A stretch of 64,000 bases of DNA, taken from NCBI GenBank assembly GCA_005765155.1, contig VCCP01000002.1, positions 6,262,001 through 6,326,000 on the forward strand. The letters are read 5' to 3'. Source of the stretch: Zelopaecilomyces penicillatus. Its lineage: Eukaryota; Ascomycota; Sordariomycetes; Hypocreales; Pseudodiploosporaceae. A program made the position numbers and the translations under genes. This document shows, one piece after another, positions 20,360-30,494 of this stretch. The notes below the pieces were generated by a model. That model was not told where the DNA came from. It did no database searches and saw only the letters and a program-made list of their open reading frames with translations. Each line of letters opens with the position of its first letter. Positions within the stretch are counted from its first letter, which is position 1.

Positions 20360-22558
20360 CTAATAATATCTATATCGCTCGGCAAAACTCCATGGCATAT
20401 GCAGCCACCAGTGACCCTCAATCAACGGCTTCACATGGTCTCCCCACCACCTCCCATCCTGCCCGCCCAACAACAGCATATAGCTATGCTCTTCCCGGTG
20501 CAGCCGTTCCGCGAATCGCCGCAGCCCTTCTTGCACTAGGAACTGTTTCCGCTCGCTGCGTCGGTTCTCCAGCTCGTCCGCCTGCCACCCGGGGTCTATA
20601 ACTTGATCTACTTCGCGTACAATGTGTAACGTCTGCCGCAGCGCTCGCAACGGCTGGTGCTGCCGCGGCGCCGACGGAGAGAAGAGAAATGGCCGTAGAT
20701 GCAAGTATCCGCCGCTACCGCCATGGCCGTGGCCGCTGCCTCCGCTGCTATTGTTGCTGCTGATGCCAGTCACCACCGTTCGTGTCCGCTTCTCCCGGTA
20801 AGACACGTGTCCAGACCTGCGCTTGCCAAAGTCCTTGGCCTTGTAGTAAAACACATCATCCATCAGGTTTGTATTAAGCCACATGTCCACCATACGCTCA
20901 ATCGTCGTGTCGAGCTCCGAATTCGCCACACGCAGGTCACTCGCGTAAATGGCTCTAAATGTCAACAGCTTATACTCCAGTTCTAATAGGTGCAACGTAA
21001 GTCTCATCACAGGTTCGTCTCCGAAACTGCCGAGAAACTTGTCGCTCAGCCGCGGTGAAGAGGTCGGCTTCAAGACCCCACTGACAAAGCTCTTGACCGA
21101 GTTGTTGGATGTGGACACATCCTGTGAACGTGCCGACGGCGCCGGACTCGGCTCTCTCGTCCTCATGATATTGGTCCTGTGCTCCGTCCTTGTGTAGTTG
21201 ACACAAACGAAATAGTCCTGGTGCGCTCGCCCCGTCCTTATAGTGGGTTCACGTCGAATGGCATCTCTTCCGCGCTGTGCGGCAACGTCAAAGTCGAGAC
21301 CTTTGACAAGAAATTCGTCGTAGAATGCTTCTAGGTAGGTAGCAACAGTCTGCCAGTGGACATAGAACCACATGGCCGATACATTTTGGATGCCCCGTTG
21401 AAGAAATATGTGGGCAAGATTCGACACAGGCCCGGTCAAGTTATATGCAGAGAGACATGCATTCAGGACCACATTCTCAACCCTATACCGGGCCAAGAGA
21501 TCGGCCACGTCCTCTGCTCTAGCCAGGTGTGTTTGGGGGATATGCTCGCGAGAGTGTAGTAATGAATGCCGCCTGGCAAACAGAAGCCACGGTACCTGAT
21601 TTCCAAGTCTATTAACACAAACATGGTTAGCTTCGACTATCGTATAAAGTCTGGTACGGGCCAAATGTAATACAGAAAATAAAGGTGGGAAAAGACTCAA
21701 CTCGTCGCGCATTATCTTGCCGTGCATATCAAAATGTACTAGATCAAACTGCACCCCATGCTCCGCTCTCACTCGGAGATGCTCCTCCAGTTCTTCACGG
21801 CTTCCCGGTCGCACTACTTCGAGCAACATACGGCTTCGGAGCTTCTTCTGCACACTCATCAACGGCCACTGTGCTAGATCCGGCTCCGGGTCCCGCTCCG
21901 CTCCGGACCGGCTAAAGTCCCGTGCAATCACTAACAGGACGTAGAACACCGGGTTCGAGTTCGCTCGTGCCGACAACAGCTGCAGCGGCGCCGGAAGCGT
22001 CAATCCGCCAGCAAAGTCGCTCACACGGGTAATTCGCAGCCGCAGCTTGGGGAATCGAGCGATCTGTATGGACTCCAGCAGCTCCCAGGCGAGACAGTGG
22101 ATGCCTCCGCCGATCTGGCATGCATCATCGCTTCCGCGTTCATGCTGCTCAATGACATAGACCTGTACATCCGTCGCACCGGAGCTCAGAGAAGCCTGGC
22201 TCAACTCCAACTGGCTCAGCAACGTCTCGGCATACGCCTGAATCAGGTCTTCGGTCCGAGATAGCTCATCGAGGCCGGTGCTACCGCCAGCCGCCGCCGC
22301 CGCAAGGCTGCCGGGACCACCTTTGCCTCCGTGGGGGCCGCCAGTACTACGCAGGTAGTACTCAAAGATGGTCTTATACTCGACTTCGAGGAACGGGTCC
22401 GTAATTGTGGTCAGCTTCGTGGCGTGGTTGTTGATGCTAATGGAAACATCCCAGGTGCGGTGACACTCAGCGTCCAGCGCGTGCGGTGTTACCAAAGGAT
22501 TTAGCAGTCCTTGCGTCGTCGTCGACCTCGTATAACATCGTATGCGCACAACGTCCAT
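20360..22558 (-). CDS. CHAT-domain (caspase/separase-like) peptidase
   Basis: Predicted cysteine peptidase of clan CD. The CHAT dyad is visible: VHFDMHG (His279 in the unspliced reading) and VVLNACLSAY (Cys368 unspliced, Cys337 after splicing). The frame is open for 732 codons. A 93-nt stretch, 21701-21609, has donor GTTGAG, a perfect GCTAAC branch site and acceptor AATAG, contains no stop, and separates HGKIMRDE from LGNQVPWLLFARR. I take it as an intron; the spliced protein is 701 aa. The N-terminal half (residues 1-260) has no recognised repeat, and no TPR is evident. The C-terminus is Ser/Gly-rich then ends GRWWGDHVKPLIEGHWW. Fungal CHAT proteins occur in heterokaryon-incompatibility and NLR-like cell-death systems. 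No gasdermin-like or NLR neighbour is seen here, so its role is open. Confidence 0.85.
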   Translation of the reverse strand: MDVVRIRCYTRSTTTQGLLNPLVTPHALDAECHRTWDVSISINNHATKLTTITDPFLEVEYKTIFEYYLRSTGGPHGGKGGPGSLAAAAAGGSTGLDELSRTEDLIQAYAETLLSQLELSQASLSSGATDVQVYVIEQHERGSDDACQIGGGIHCLAWELLESIQIARFPKLRLRITRVSDFAGGLTLPAPLQLLSARANSNPVFYVLLVIARDFSRSGAERDPEPDLAQWPLMSVQKKLRSRMLLEVVRPGSREELEEHLRVRAEHGVQFDLVHFDMHGKIMRDELSLFPPLFSVLHLARTRLYTIVEANHVCVNRLGNQVPWLLFARRHSLLHSREHIPQTHLARAEDVADLLARYRVENVVLNACLSAYNLTGPVSNLAHIFLQRGIQNVSAMWFYVHWQTVATYLEAFYDEFLVKGLDFDVAAQRGRDAIRREPTIRTGRAHQDYFVCVNYTRTEHRTNIMRTREPSPAPSARSQDVSTSNNSVKSFVSGVLKPTSSPRLSDKFLGSFGDEPVMRLTLHLLELEYKLLTFRAIYASDLRVANSELDTTIERMVDMWLNTNLMDDVFYYKAKDFGKRRSGHVSYREKRTRTVVTGISSNNSSGGSGHGHGGSGGYLHLRPFLFSPSAPRQHQPLRALRQTLHIVREVDQVIDPGWQADELENRRSERKQFLVQEGLRRFAERLHREEHSYMLLLGGQDGRWWGDHVKPLIEGHWWLHMPWSFAERYRYY

Positions 22559-25021
22559 CTCCCGAGCTGCTGAGAGGATGTGCCTGTCGTGTCTCGCGGC
22601 TGCATGTCTTTAATCGTAGGTAGCTTTTCGGCAGGTTTCGAATTTGGGAAAGTCGGCAGGACAGCTTCCTAGGTGTGGTCTGTTGGCTCGGGGTTTTTAT
22701 GCGGGCCCAAAGCAAGGCCAGCGCAAGGGACAGAGCTAAGAACTGAACCGCTCAGTTCAGTTCAGTTTCGTTGTCACACAGGGGCCAGGGGCAAGGCAGG
22801 CCACAGTAAATAGCATGGCCCTCACGAACGAGAGAAACAGCCTCGTCGTGGTGAAGCAAGTTAACGCGACGACGAGACGAGACGAAAAGGTAAGGCAAGG
22901 CGTTTCCTGGAAGCAGCCGCCTTGGCCAAAGCCCCAAGAAAGTAATTATGGGGGAATTAGACAGGGGGGGTAAAGGGGGGTCCATCAGCGCTATCATCAG
23001 CCACCGCCACACCCGCCACGGCAAATCGACAACCAGTGCGGCAGTGAACTCCAATGTCTCGGAATTCAGATGGAATAATTGCATCCAATGATTCAAGCAC
23101 TGAAGCCCTATTGTATCCAACCAAATGAAATCAACAACAATGGAACAAGGACAAAGAAAATGATAAGCCTGATTTACCCACCACACACTGTGTTGGAAGT
23201 AAATGCAGCCCCGTCGAATTTACTTACCCTACTTCGCCTGGACACAGCCTCGAACTTCCTCACTTTCCTTACTTACCTTCTGCAAGGCGCAAAAGCCGCC
23301 ACCTACCTACCTACCCTCTTGCGCCACTTTGTCTTGCAGCCTCGCCCTACATATCTATTGTATGTACGACCCGACAACGTCCAGTAGCAATGAGGCCGCT
23401 TCTATCTTCAGTACGAAGATGCTTATTTCTAGATCTAGAAGGTTCGTTGTTGTTTCTGCAAGTGTTATAGAAGCTAGGTCAGGGGTACTATGGCAACAGC
23501 ATAACCTGCACCGGGAGGGGGAGGGAATAATCAACGACAACGAGTAGCACTTTGGCTGGCGCAGGAAAATATAGAAGTCGTTAAATACAGGTACATGTAA
23601 TGTTATTTATTAACCAAATACTCACTAATAAATATTCTTCAAACTATCATATTCCTATTAAGGCACTCATAAACCCACCCACTCACTATAGCTCTTCCCT
23701 ATTGCCGATTGTGCAACATCAATCAGGCTAGAGCAAACCCTGCCTTAGTTTTTGCTTTTTTCTCTTATACAGAATAATGTACATCACAAGTCTGCCGGCT
23801 TCAGCAGTGCACTTATCACCACCAATCTTGTATAAGCCGGACAGACAAACGAGAGGGGTCGTGTTGCACAGACAAAGTTGTCCGTGGTGCAAATTAGCCC
23901 ATTACTTGACACCGATATCGCAAGCGGGGGGGTCTGGTCAATCCATCATATTCCAACATATACGTGTTCACAAACATGAATAGTCACGTAGATCAATGGC
24001 ATCGAGTCCAGTTAATGGGTTTGCATCTGCAGTAGCATTGATATTTGCAACTATAGATATAAAGAAAAAAAATAAGAAAAGAAGGAAACCTCAGTAGTAA
24101 ATGAAAATAACTATTCCCAACTACCAAGAAAGCAACTAGCTGGCTTTCTTTCTCATGGATGAAATCCATCTATAAAGAAAGGAACAACAAATCACCTGCC
24201 CTTCTTCCAGTCACTCCATAATCAGTCCGCCAAGTCTAAAAGAGCGTTGCGGTATCCCTGTACTCCCTCCCATCGCCCAACGGGGTACTAAACCCTCCCG
24301 TGAATAGCAAAAAATGAAAATCAAAACAAGTAAACGCCTCGTCGCACAAGCAATCTCGAAAAAGAAAGGAACGAATCCTCCTCCTTCCCATGCGTGCGGA
24401 TGCATGATGACCCCATCCCATGATTCTCCTCTCGGCGCCGATGATAGATTAAAGGGAAGATGAAGAAAAAAAAAAGATACATTTGATGTGAAGATGCCGG
24501 ACTGGGATAAACGAGTCTTTTTACCCTGCTGCGAGTATGAAAATCCGAGTTTGTGAAAACTCAAAAAAACCATCCAAGACGCACAGGCAGGCAAAGATGT
24601 CGAACAAACCCAGTGAGCAAGCTCCAGTCTTTGGGAAATAAAGAAAAGAAAAGAAAAAGACGAAAACTCGAAATCAGAATGCCAACACACCCGCCATATA
24701 GGTTATCATAAAACATCACGACTGCACGCTCGCTCGAGTGCAGCCCGTGGAAATTCGTTGTTTTCGTTAAGACATCATCTTGATTCATCAGTTAAGAGGA
24801 ATCAAAGATTTCGAATGGAAAAAAGTAAAAAAGCTCTGGACGAGGGGCCCCTTTGAAAAGAGCAAAAGGCCCCAGAAAACATATCTGTAGGCAGAGAATG
24901 CAAAAAAGATGATTTCGCACGCATTCCGTAGTCGCCGATTATGAGAGAAGGAACAAGGTAAATGTGTTCTCCCAGAAGATGAAAAAACAAATAGTGTAAA
25001 AATTCCAAACCCAACGCCGCA
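22559..25021. other. Intergenic between CHAT gene and J-domain gene
   Basis: About 2.5 kb: CHAT promoter (first part) and 3' flank of the J-domain gene. tacctacc motifs occur at 23300-23320, with AT-rich sequence at 23570-24180. No coding sequence or RNA gene is recognised. Confidence 0.5.
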
Positions 25022-26869
25022 TCATGCATATGCCTGGAACTCTTCACGGTGAGGCTTCTGGTGATAGGGGCTGCTGTATTGCACGTCGTCGTAGGTGAAT
25101 GCCTTGGACGTCTTGACCTTTCCAAATTTGGATGAGCTGCTCGATTGTGAGTAGCCGCTGTCGCGAGGTGGCATCGATGGACGACCGTCAGATGATCGCC
25201 CTCCGGTGGCAGGATAATAGTAGGCATCGGCAGCTTCTGTTTCGGCTGGGCGAGCATAGGCGGGATATGACCTGCCGGAGCGTCCAGTTTCGTACTGTTC
25301 ATACGCATAGGAGCGCTCAGGATACATCTGCTCTGGGGACCGAGTGCGTCTGCTGCTGCGTGGCTTCCGGTCACGCGTGCGCGGCTCATAATCTTCAGAG
25401 TCAGACTCTTCGTCGATCTGTGGCTGCATGCGGGAGCGGTTACGTCCACGGGGGTCAGGGCTTTCGCCATAACCGTTGAAAGTTTGGGAGCGTGCCATGC
25501 CAGGAATAGGCCTGGAGTAGCTTGACTCTGGGGGCATTGTGCTGGTTCGGGGCAAATCCCGTCGAGGAGGCGAGGTGGACATGATCGGTGTGTTTGTGGC
25601 AGACGCCGACTTTGTAAACGCCGGCCGGCCTGATGGGGAGGCGCTCACAATGACGGGATCCTCCATAGTTTCTCTAGAGGATTTGCGGTAGGACTTCTCC
25701 CTTTGCATCCTAGAGCTTTCTGTGGAGCCACGACGAGATCTGGCCGATGATCGACGCACGTCATCCTCTTCTGCAGGAACGGGGAATGGGGAGGGCTGGC
25801 TAGGAGCCGGCGGAGGTGTGGGAGCGGCAGGCACCGAATTGCGGATGTGATATGTCGCTGTGCGTTTGGATCCTGGCTTGGCCCTCGACGCTTCAATGTA
25901 GGAGGCGGCATGTCTAAGATCAGCGGCCCAGGCGGGCTCGGGATCGACATATGAGGTTGAGTACTCTGAGTATGACCTAGAGGGTGTGACAGGGGGAGGA
26001 GTCATCACAATAGGTTCCTCTCGGTGAGATGAGCGATCCCGCTTCTCATCGTACTTTTTGCTACTTGACGAGGATGTAGACTTTTTCTTTTCAGATTTGG
26101 GGGTCGGGATCTCCTCGTCGTAGGCCTCAATGTAGGGCTTTGCGTGCTTCTTCTTCTCATCAGAATCTCGCTTTATCTCCTTGTCACGCTGCTTCTCTCG
26201 TGCCTTTTTCTCTGCGCGGCGGATGTCCTTGGCTTCCTTCTGGCGAGCCAACTCCTCTCGCTCGGCTCGCTCAGCCTTCTTGCGGCGTTCACGTTCCTTG
26301 TCCTTTTCCTTGTCCTTGCTGTCTCTATCCCTTTCTCTATCCCGGTCTCGCTCACGTTCCCTCTCGCCTTCTCGCTTTGACCGGCTGTCAACGTAGCTCG
26401 GCTCTCGCCGAGATGACCTTGAAGACGAGCCAGGCTCGAAGATGCGAGGCCCGTGGCCGATATCGTCACCCCATGATCGAGAATAGGTGTAGCCCTTTGC
26501 TTCGGGAGGGGGTGCGTGTGTTGACTTGTATGATGAGGGGCGGGGTTCGGCAGTACGGACTTCGTACTCGGTGTATCGAGGTGATGTTCGTGGAGTGGAG
26601 ATGTTGGCCTTGTTCTGGAATTGTTTCCGCAGGTCGGCCAATCTAATCTGATCATCATACTTTTGCCGCTCATTCTCGTCGCTGAGCAGCTCGTACGCTT
26701 GCTGAATCTGTTGGAATTCAATCGTCTTTTGAGCTTTGAGCATGGGATCCTGGATCTTATCGGGGTGACATTTCAGCACGAGCTTGCGGTGGGCAGAGCG
26801 AATTTCGGGAATCTGAGCATCCTGGGCGACACCGAGAATGTAGTAAGGATCCGGAGGTAAAGCCGTCAT
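25022..26869 (-). CDS. J-domain (DnaJ/Hsp40 class C) protein with charged tail
   Basis: Hsp70 co-chaperone of the J-only class, single exon, 615 aa. The J domain is at residues about 7-75, with PYYILGVAQDAQIPEIRSAHRKLVLKCHPDK, the essential HPD tripeptide and YELLSDENERQKYDD. After it come two low-complexity regions. One is a long Arg/Glu/Asp/Lys-rich stretch (about residues 160-280, with RERERDRDRERDRD-like repeats) that probably forms a charged helix. The other is a Ser/Arg/Pro-rich tail with many RSSR and SPxR sites. No Gly/Phe or zinc-finger region is seen, so it is not a class A or B Hsp40. The charged, SR-like composition resembles nuclear or RNA-associated J proteins, but its client is unknown. 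Confidence 0.88.
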   Translation of the reverse strand: MTALPPDPYYILGVAQDAQIPEIRSAHRKLVLKCHPDKIQDPMLKAQKTIEFQQIQQAYELLSDENERQKYDDQIRLADLRKQFQNKANISTPRTSPRYTEYEVRTAEPRPSSYKSTHAPPPEAKGYTYSRSWGDDIGHGPRIFEPGSSSRSSRREPSYVDSRSKREGERERERDRDRERDRDSKDKEKDKERERRKKAERAEREELARQKEAKDIRRAEKKAREKQRDKEIKRDSDEKKKHAKPYIEAYDEEIPTPKSEKKKSTSSSSSKKYDEKRDRSSHREEPIVMTPPPVTPSRSYSEYSTSYVDPEPAWAADLRHAASYIEASRAKPGSKRTATYHIRNSVPAAPTPPPAPSQPSPFPVPAEEDDVRRSSARSRRGSTESSRMQREKSYRKSSRETMEDPVIVSASPSGRPAFTKSASATNTPIMSTSPPRRDLPRTSTMPPESSYSRPIPGMARSQTFNGYGESPDPRGRNRSRMQPQIDEESDSEDYEPRTRDRKPRSSRRTRSPEQMYPERSYAYEQYETGRSGRSYPAYARPAETEAADAYYYPATGGRSSDGRPSMPPRDSGYSQSSSSSKFGKVKTSKAFTYDDVQYSSPYHQKPHREEFQAYA

Positions 26870-27669
26870 GATGGGATTGTCAAAAGACGGTGTGCGGGCA
26901 AGCGGGAAGACGTGCTTCGAATTCGAGGTTGAAGGAGCACGAGAAGACGGTTCGCATCGAGTCCGTCGTTTGTCTGCAAAATATCGGTCGAATTTGTTCT
27001 GGGGTGCCGTGGAGGCTGAGTCGGTTTGAAGGGGGGTTGTGCTTTGAGTTTACACGTCGGCGGAGGTGGCTGACGGCGGAGGAGGGGGAAGACAAGGCAC
27101 TGAGCACTGGCGGTCGACGGCTCAAGTCCAGATTGAGGGTGCCGTTTGGGAGAAAAGGAACGACGGCCTCCTAGGAGAAGAAGAACAATAAGAAGAAGAA
27201 AAAACAACAGCAAAAACCAGTCCAGAGGTGGACTGTGTGACTGTGATGGGAGAAGCGACTGTCTTGTCGCTGTCTTGTTCGATGTCTTGTCCAAGGTTGC
27301 CTTTTGGCGCGGTGGTTGGTGGCTCTGTATAGCCTTCTGGCGATGGCTGAAGAGATGGCGGGTGTAGGCGGGTGTTGGGGGGTCCTTGTATGTAAGTACC
27401 TTGTACTCCGTACCTTGGAGGGGAGTGATGAGGTCACGGGCTTTCGGGGTGTGGCGCGGACGCTGATTCGTGCAAAAGAGGCCTGCTGGGACGGGGAACT
27501 GCTTGGGCCCGACACCACCTGGACCTAACCAAGGGGCAGACCAGGAGCAGACAGGAGCAGCGAGGAGCAGCGAAGAGGAGGGGGCGACAGGGCGAGTGAG
27601 TGGTTCGGCGGAGCAGCAGTTGGTGTGGGTGGGTGGCAGCCAAGCAGGGTCCGTCGTTTGCCGGTGCAG

Positions 27670-27748
27670 CAGTGGCCAGTCTTCAGTGGTCAGTCAGTGG
27701 GCGGCCAGTGGACAGCCAGTGGACAGCCAGTGGGCGGACAGTGGGTAG
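27670..27748 (+). repeat. Tandem cagtgg-type repeats
   Basis: Degenerate array of ccagtggacag/ccagtgggcgg units (period about 11-12 bp), about seven copies, upstream of the J-domain gene. Confidence 0.8.
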
Positions 27749-28727
27749 GTCGTCGACTTATGTGGTCCCAGCCAGAGACACCAGCAGAGACAGACAGCCA
27801 GACAGACGCTTGGACGGCTGTACTGATGTGGGCTAGGGCTGTGGCGGCGGCGGCGGTGGCAGCGGATGGGGGGATGGGATGGGGGGGTGGATGCTGGGTG
27901 AAGAAGGTGTCTGGTGTCTATTAGTCGCGGTTCGAGCTGGGTGTGTCCTAGCCGACTTTTTGCACCGCTGGCACTCAGCTGATGGGCCAGACACAGCGCT
28001 GGGCGATGAGTTATAGACGGGTTCGTGATGGGTGATGATGGGTGGTAATGGCACGTTCTATTTCGCAGAGGGCGTGAAGAACAGCACTGCCCTGTTTGGT
28101 ACCGTGACTGGTCGGAACAGTGATGACGGCAAATGTGTCTAGCAATGAGTGACTGCAATTGTGACCGCGTCTGTGACTGCTGAGCAAAAGGTAGCCGTGA
28201 AACGTCGCCCGTCTCCGTGGTGCTCAATGGGCCGGTGGTGGTCGTCCGTCCTCGGGGAGGGCGAAGGAGGTGCTTTGGGGGAACGAGGTTCTCGGCTGAT
28301 TGGTCAGATACGGCTTGGGGAGCGAGTCGTCCGTCAGACCACAAGTTATGGCGAGGCGGAGCGATTGAGCGACTGATCCGACAAATCCCGTTTACAGTTG
28401 GGGAAGAAGAGCCGAGTGAGAGTGAAAAGGGAGCGAGTGAGTAATTGCGTTAAGTGACGCTTTCACTTGATCGAGTTGATGCCGAGTTTTGCTACGCCTT
28501 TCTGGCATGAGTATACGTTGATACAGCTATGGTAGGGGAGATGCGCTTTGTAATGGCAGGACTCACACATACAGGTACCGAGACAGGCACAGAGACAGAT
28601 GCAAAAGGTACAAAGTACCCGACCTACAGGACTCTGATTCGACAGCAACGCAGTGGAGCTGTGGCGGCCGCAGGCGAGAGGGACGCGAGGGATACCACGT
28701 AATGAGGGGCGAATTGTGTGGATGCAG

Positions 28728-28770
28728 ATGTACCAGATGATGTACCAGATGATGTACCTGTGGACGTACC
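28728..28770 (+). repeat. 12-bp tandem repeat (atgtaccagatg)
   Basis: Two exact units followed by two diverged units (atgtacctgtgg, acgtacc). Confidence 0.8.
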
Positions 28771-30471
28771 TCGCATTCGGCGCGGGGTACCAGAGTGACT
28801 TTCAGTGGTCGGTACTAGGGCGGGTTCCGCTATTGGAGAAGACGGTCCGCTGGGCGAAGGCAAAAGGCGAAGACACCCCAAGTTCAACCGAATGGCTTGG
28901 TGTGTGGAATCGGGTGCTCAGCGTGAGTCAGCAGCTGAACAATGGCCGAGACGCCCGGTTCGGTGATGCCAGTTGACGGTGACTGTACTCGTGGCAGTGG
29001 CAGTGGCAGTGTTCGGGAAGAGAAGCCCTTTTAGCAGCACTAGGGTGGCGGTGGTGGGATGATTGGCCCGTTTCGGCAGCGGAAAGACGGATGAAATTCT
29101 GATTAGGTGAGCAGCAGGCGGGAACCGTCGAGAAGGGTCCAGGGAGTAAAGGTGGCGAATAGACAGACAGAAAGAAACTCATGTACAAGGGAGAGGTTTA
29201 AGCAAAAAAAAACTGGTCCTAATTGTCCCCCAGTTGTTTTGCTTTCAAAACAAGGCAAACTGTTGATTTCTGCGATCGTCCTGGCGACCGGCAAGCGTAA
29301 ATGCAAGACGAGACCCCCAGACACTGGCGGTGAAGGCAAGACTGCAAGTTTAGTGGTAGGCAGGGTGTGGTTCCCGGCCGCGGGTCCGGTGCTGCACGGC
29401 AGGGCAGCAGTTGCAGCGGCGGGAGGAGGAGAGGTGTGTATATTTCAGGATACAATGGGGGGCAATTGAACTCTAAGCAAAGAAATGGCAGTAGTAAGAA
29501 GGTTGTTTGGTATGTGGGTAGTAAATGGAGTAAGTGATCCCTTGAATTGTCTGTCACCCGTGGCAATGAAGAGGGAGGAATTGGGCAAAGGGAAGATTGC
29601 TTGTTCGTTGGGATAGCAATGAAAGCCCAAAGGAAAAGGTTTCTATCTAATAGAAGCTGTTTATCCCCAATTGCCCCTTGGGTCGTAAAAAAAAAAAGGC
29701 AGACGGGGCGTGAAAATCCAAAGGCGAAGACAAATGATAGGCAGGTTTTACTTTTCGGCTTTTGCTTGTTACTAGTGGTTTACCTACCTACCGTTCGCTA
29801 GACGCAGGACACGATAGACGGGAGAGAATGGTCACGTTCCCAAGGGAAGAAGGCTTGAGAGCTGGCCACGTCTTTATTGTTGCGTTCAACGTTAGGTTCT
29901 GCAATAGTTTAACCTATCAAATCCAACAGGGCTGGCTTACCGAATAGGAGAGGGAGGGTTTCCCCAAGCCCATAAACGGGATGGCTTTATTTTAGGAGTG
30001 CTGTTCTACGGATGTGCTCAAGTAGGTAAGGCACTTGCAATCGATGCATTTCAACATGAAGCCTGGGCAGTGAATGAATCCCCTGGTACCATCTACTTAC
30101 CTACATCTCACATATTTTAGATCAAATATGGGGTACGTCGGTAGAGTCGCAGGCGATTGGATCGAAACCTGGGACAATGGGGTGTGTGGGAAGTACATAC
30201 GTACATACACAACGCAAGGACCCAAAGAAGGCTCTTCCTGTGTCGTAGGAAATCCAAGACCCAGCCAAGTGAGCCCATCAACTCCCTCCGTCTCAAACCT
30301 GTCACGAGAAGGGTTTTGTCTTGTACAATTGTACCTATCGTCCATTTTGGGGCTGCCTGGGCTTTTGCATCCGACCCCTTTTTGGTTGGCGCCATATCTG
30401 CCACTCGGCTGCCTCCCCTTCAGCTGCATTCGACATTAGCTCTGCCTGACGCTATGTAGAGTTGTACGCAA

Positions 30472-30494
30472 CATGTATGTATGTATGTATGTAC
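30472..30494 (+). repeat. (ATGT)n microsatellite
   Basis: About six tetranucleotide units followed by gtacgtacct. Confidence 0.9.

Noticed and set aside
20100..20360. AT-rich stretch next to the CHAT gene as a mobile-element remnant
   Set aside because: No inverted repeats, target duplications or coding remains were visible.
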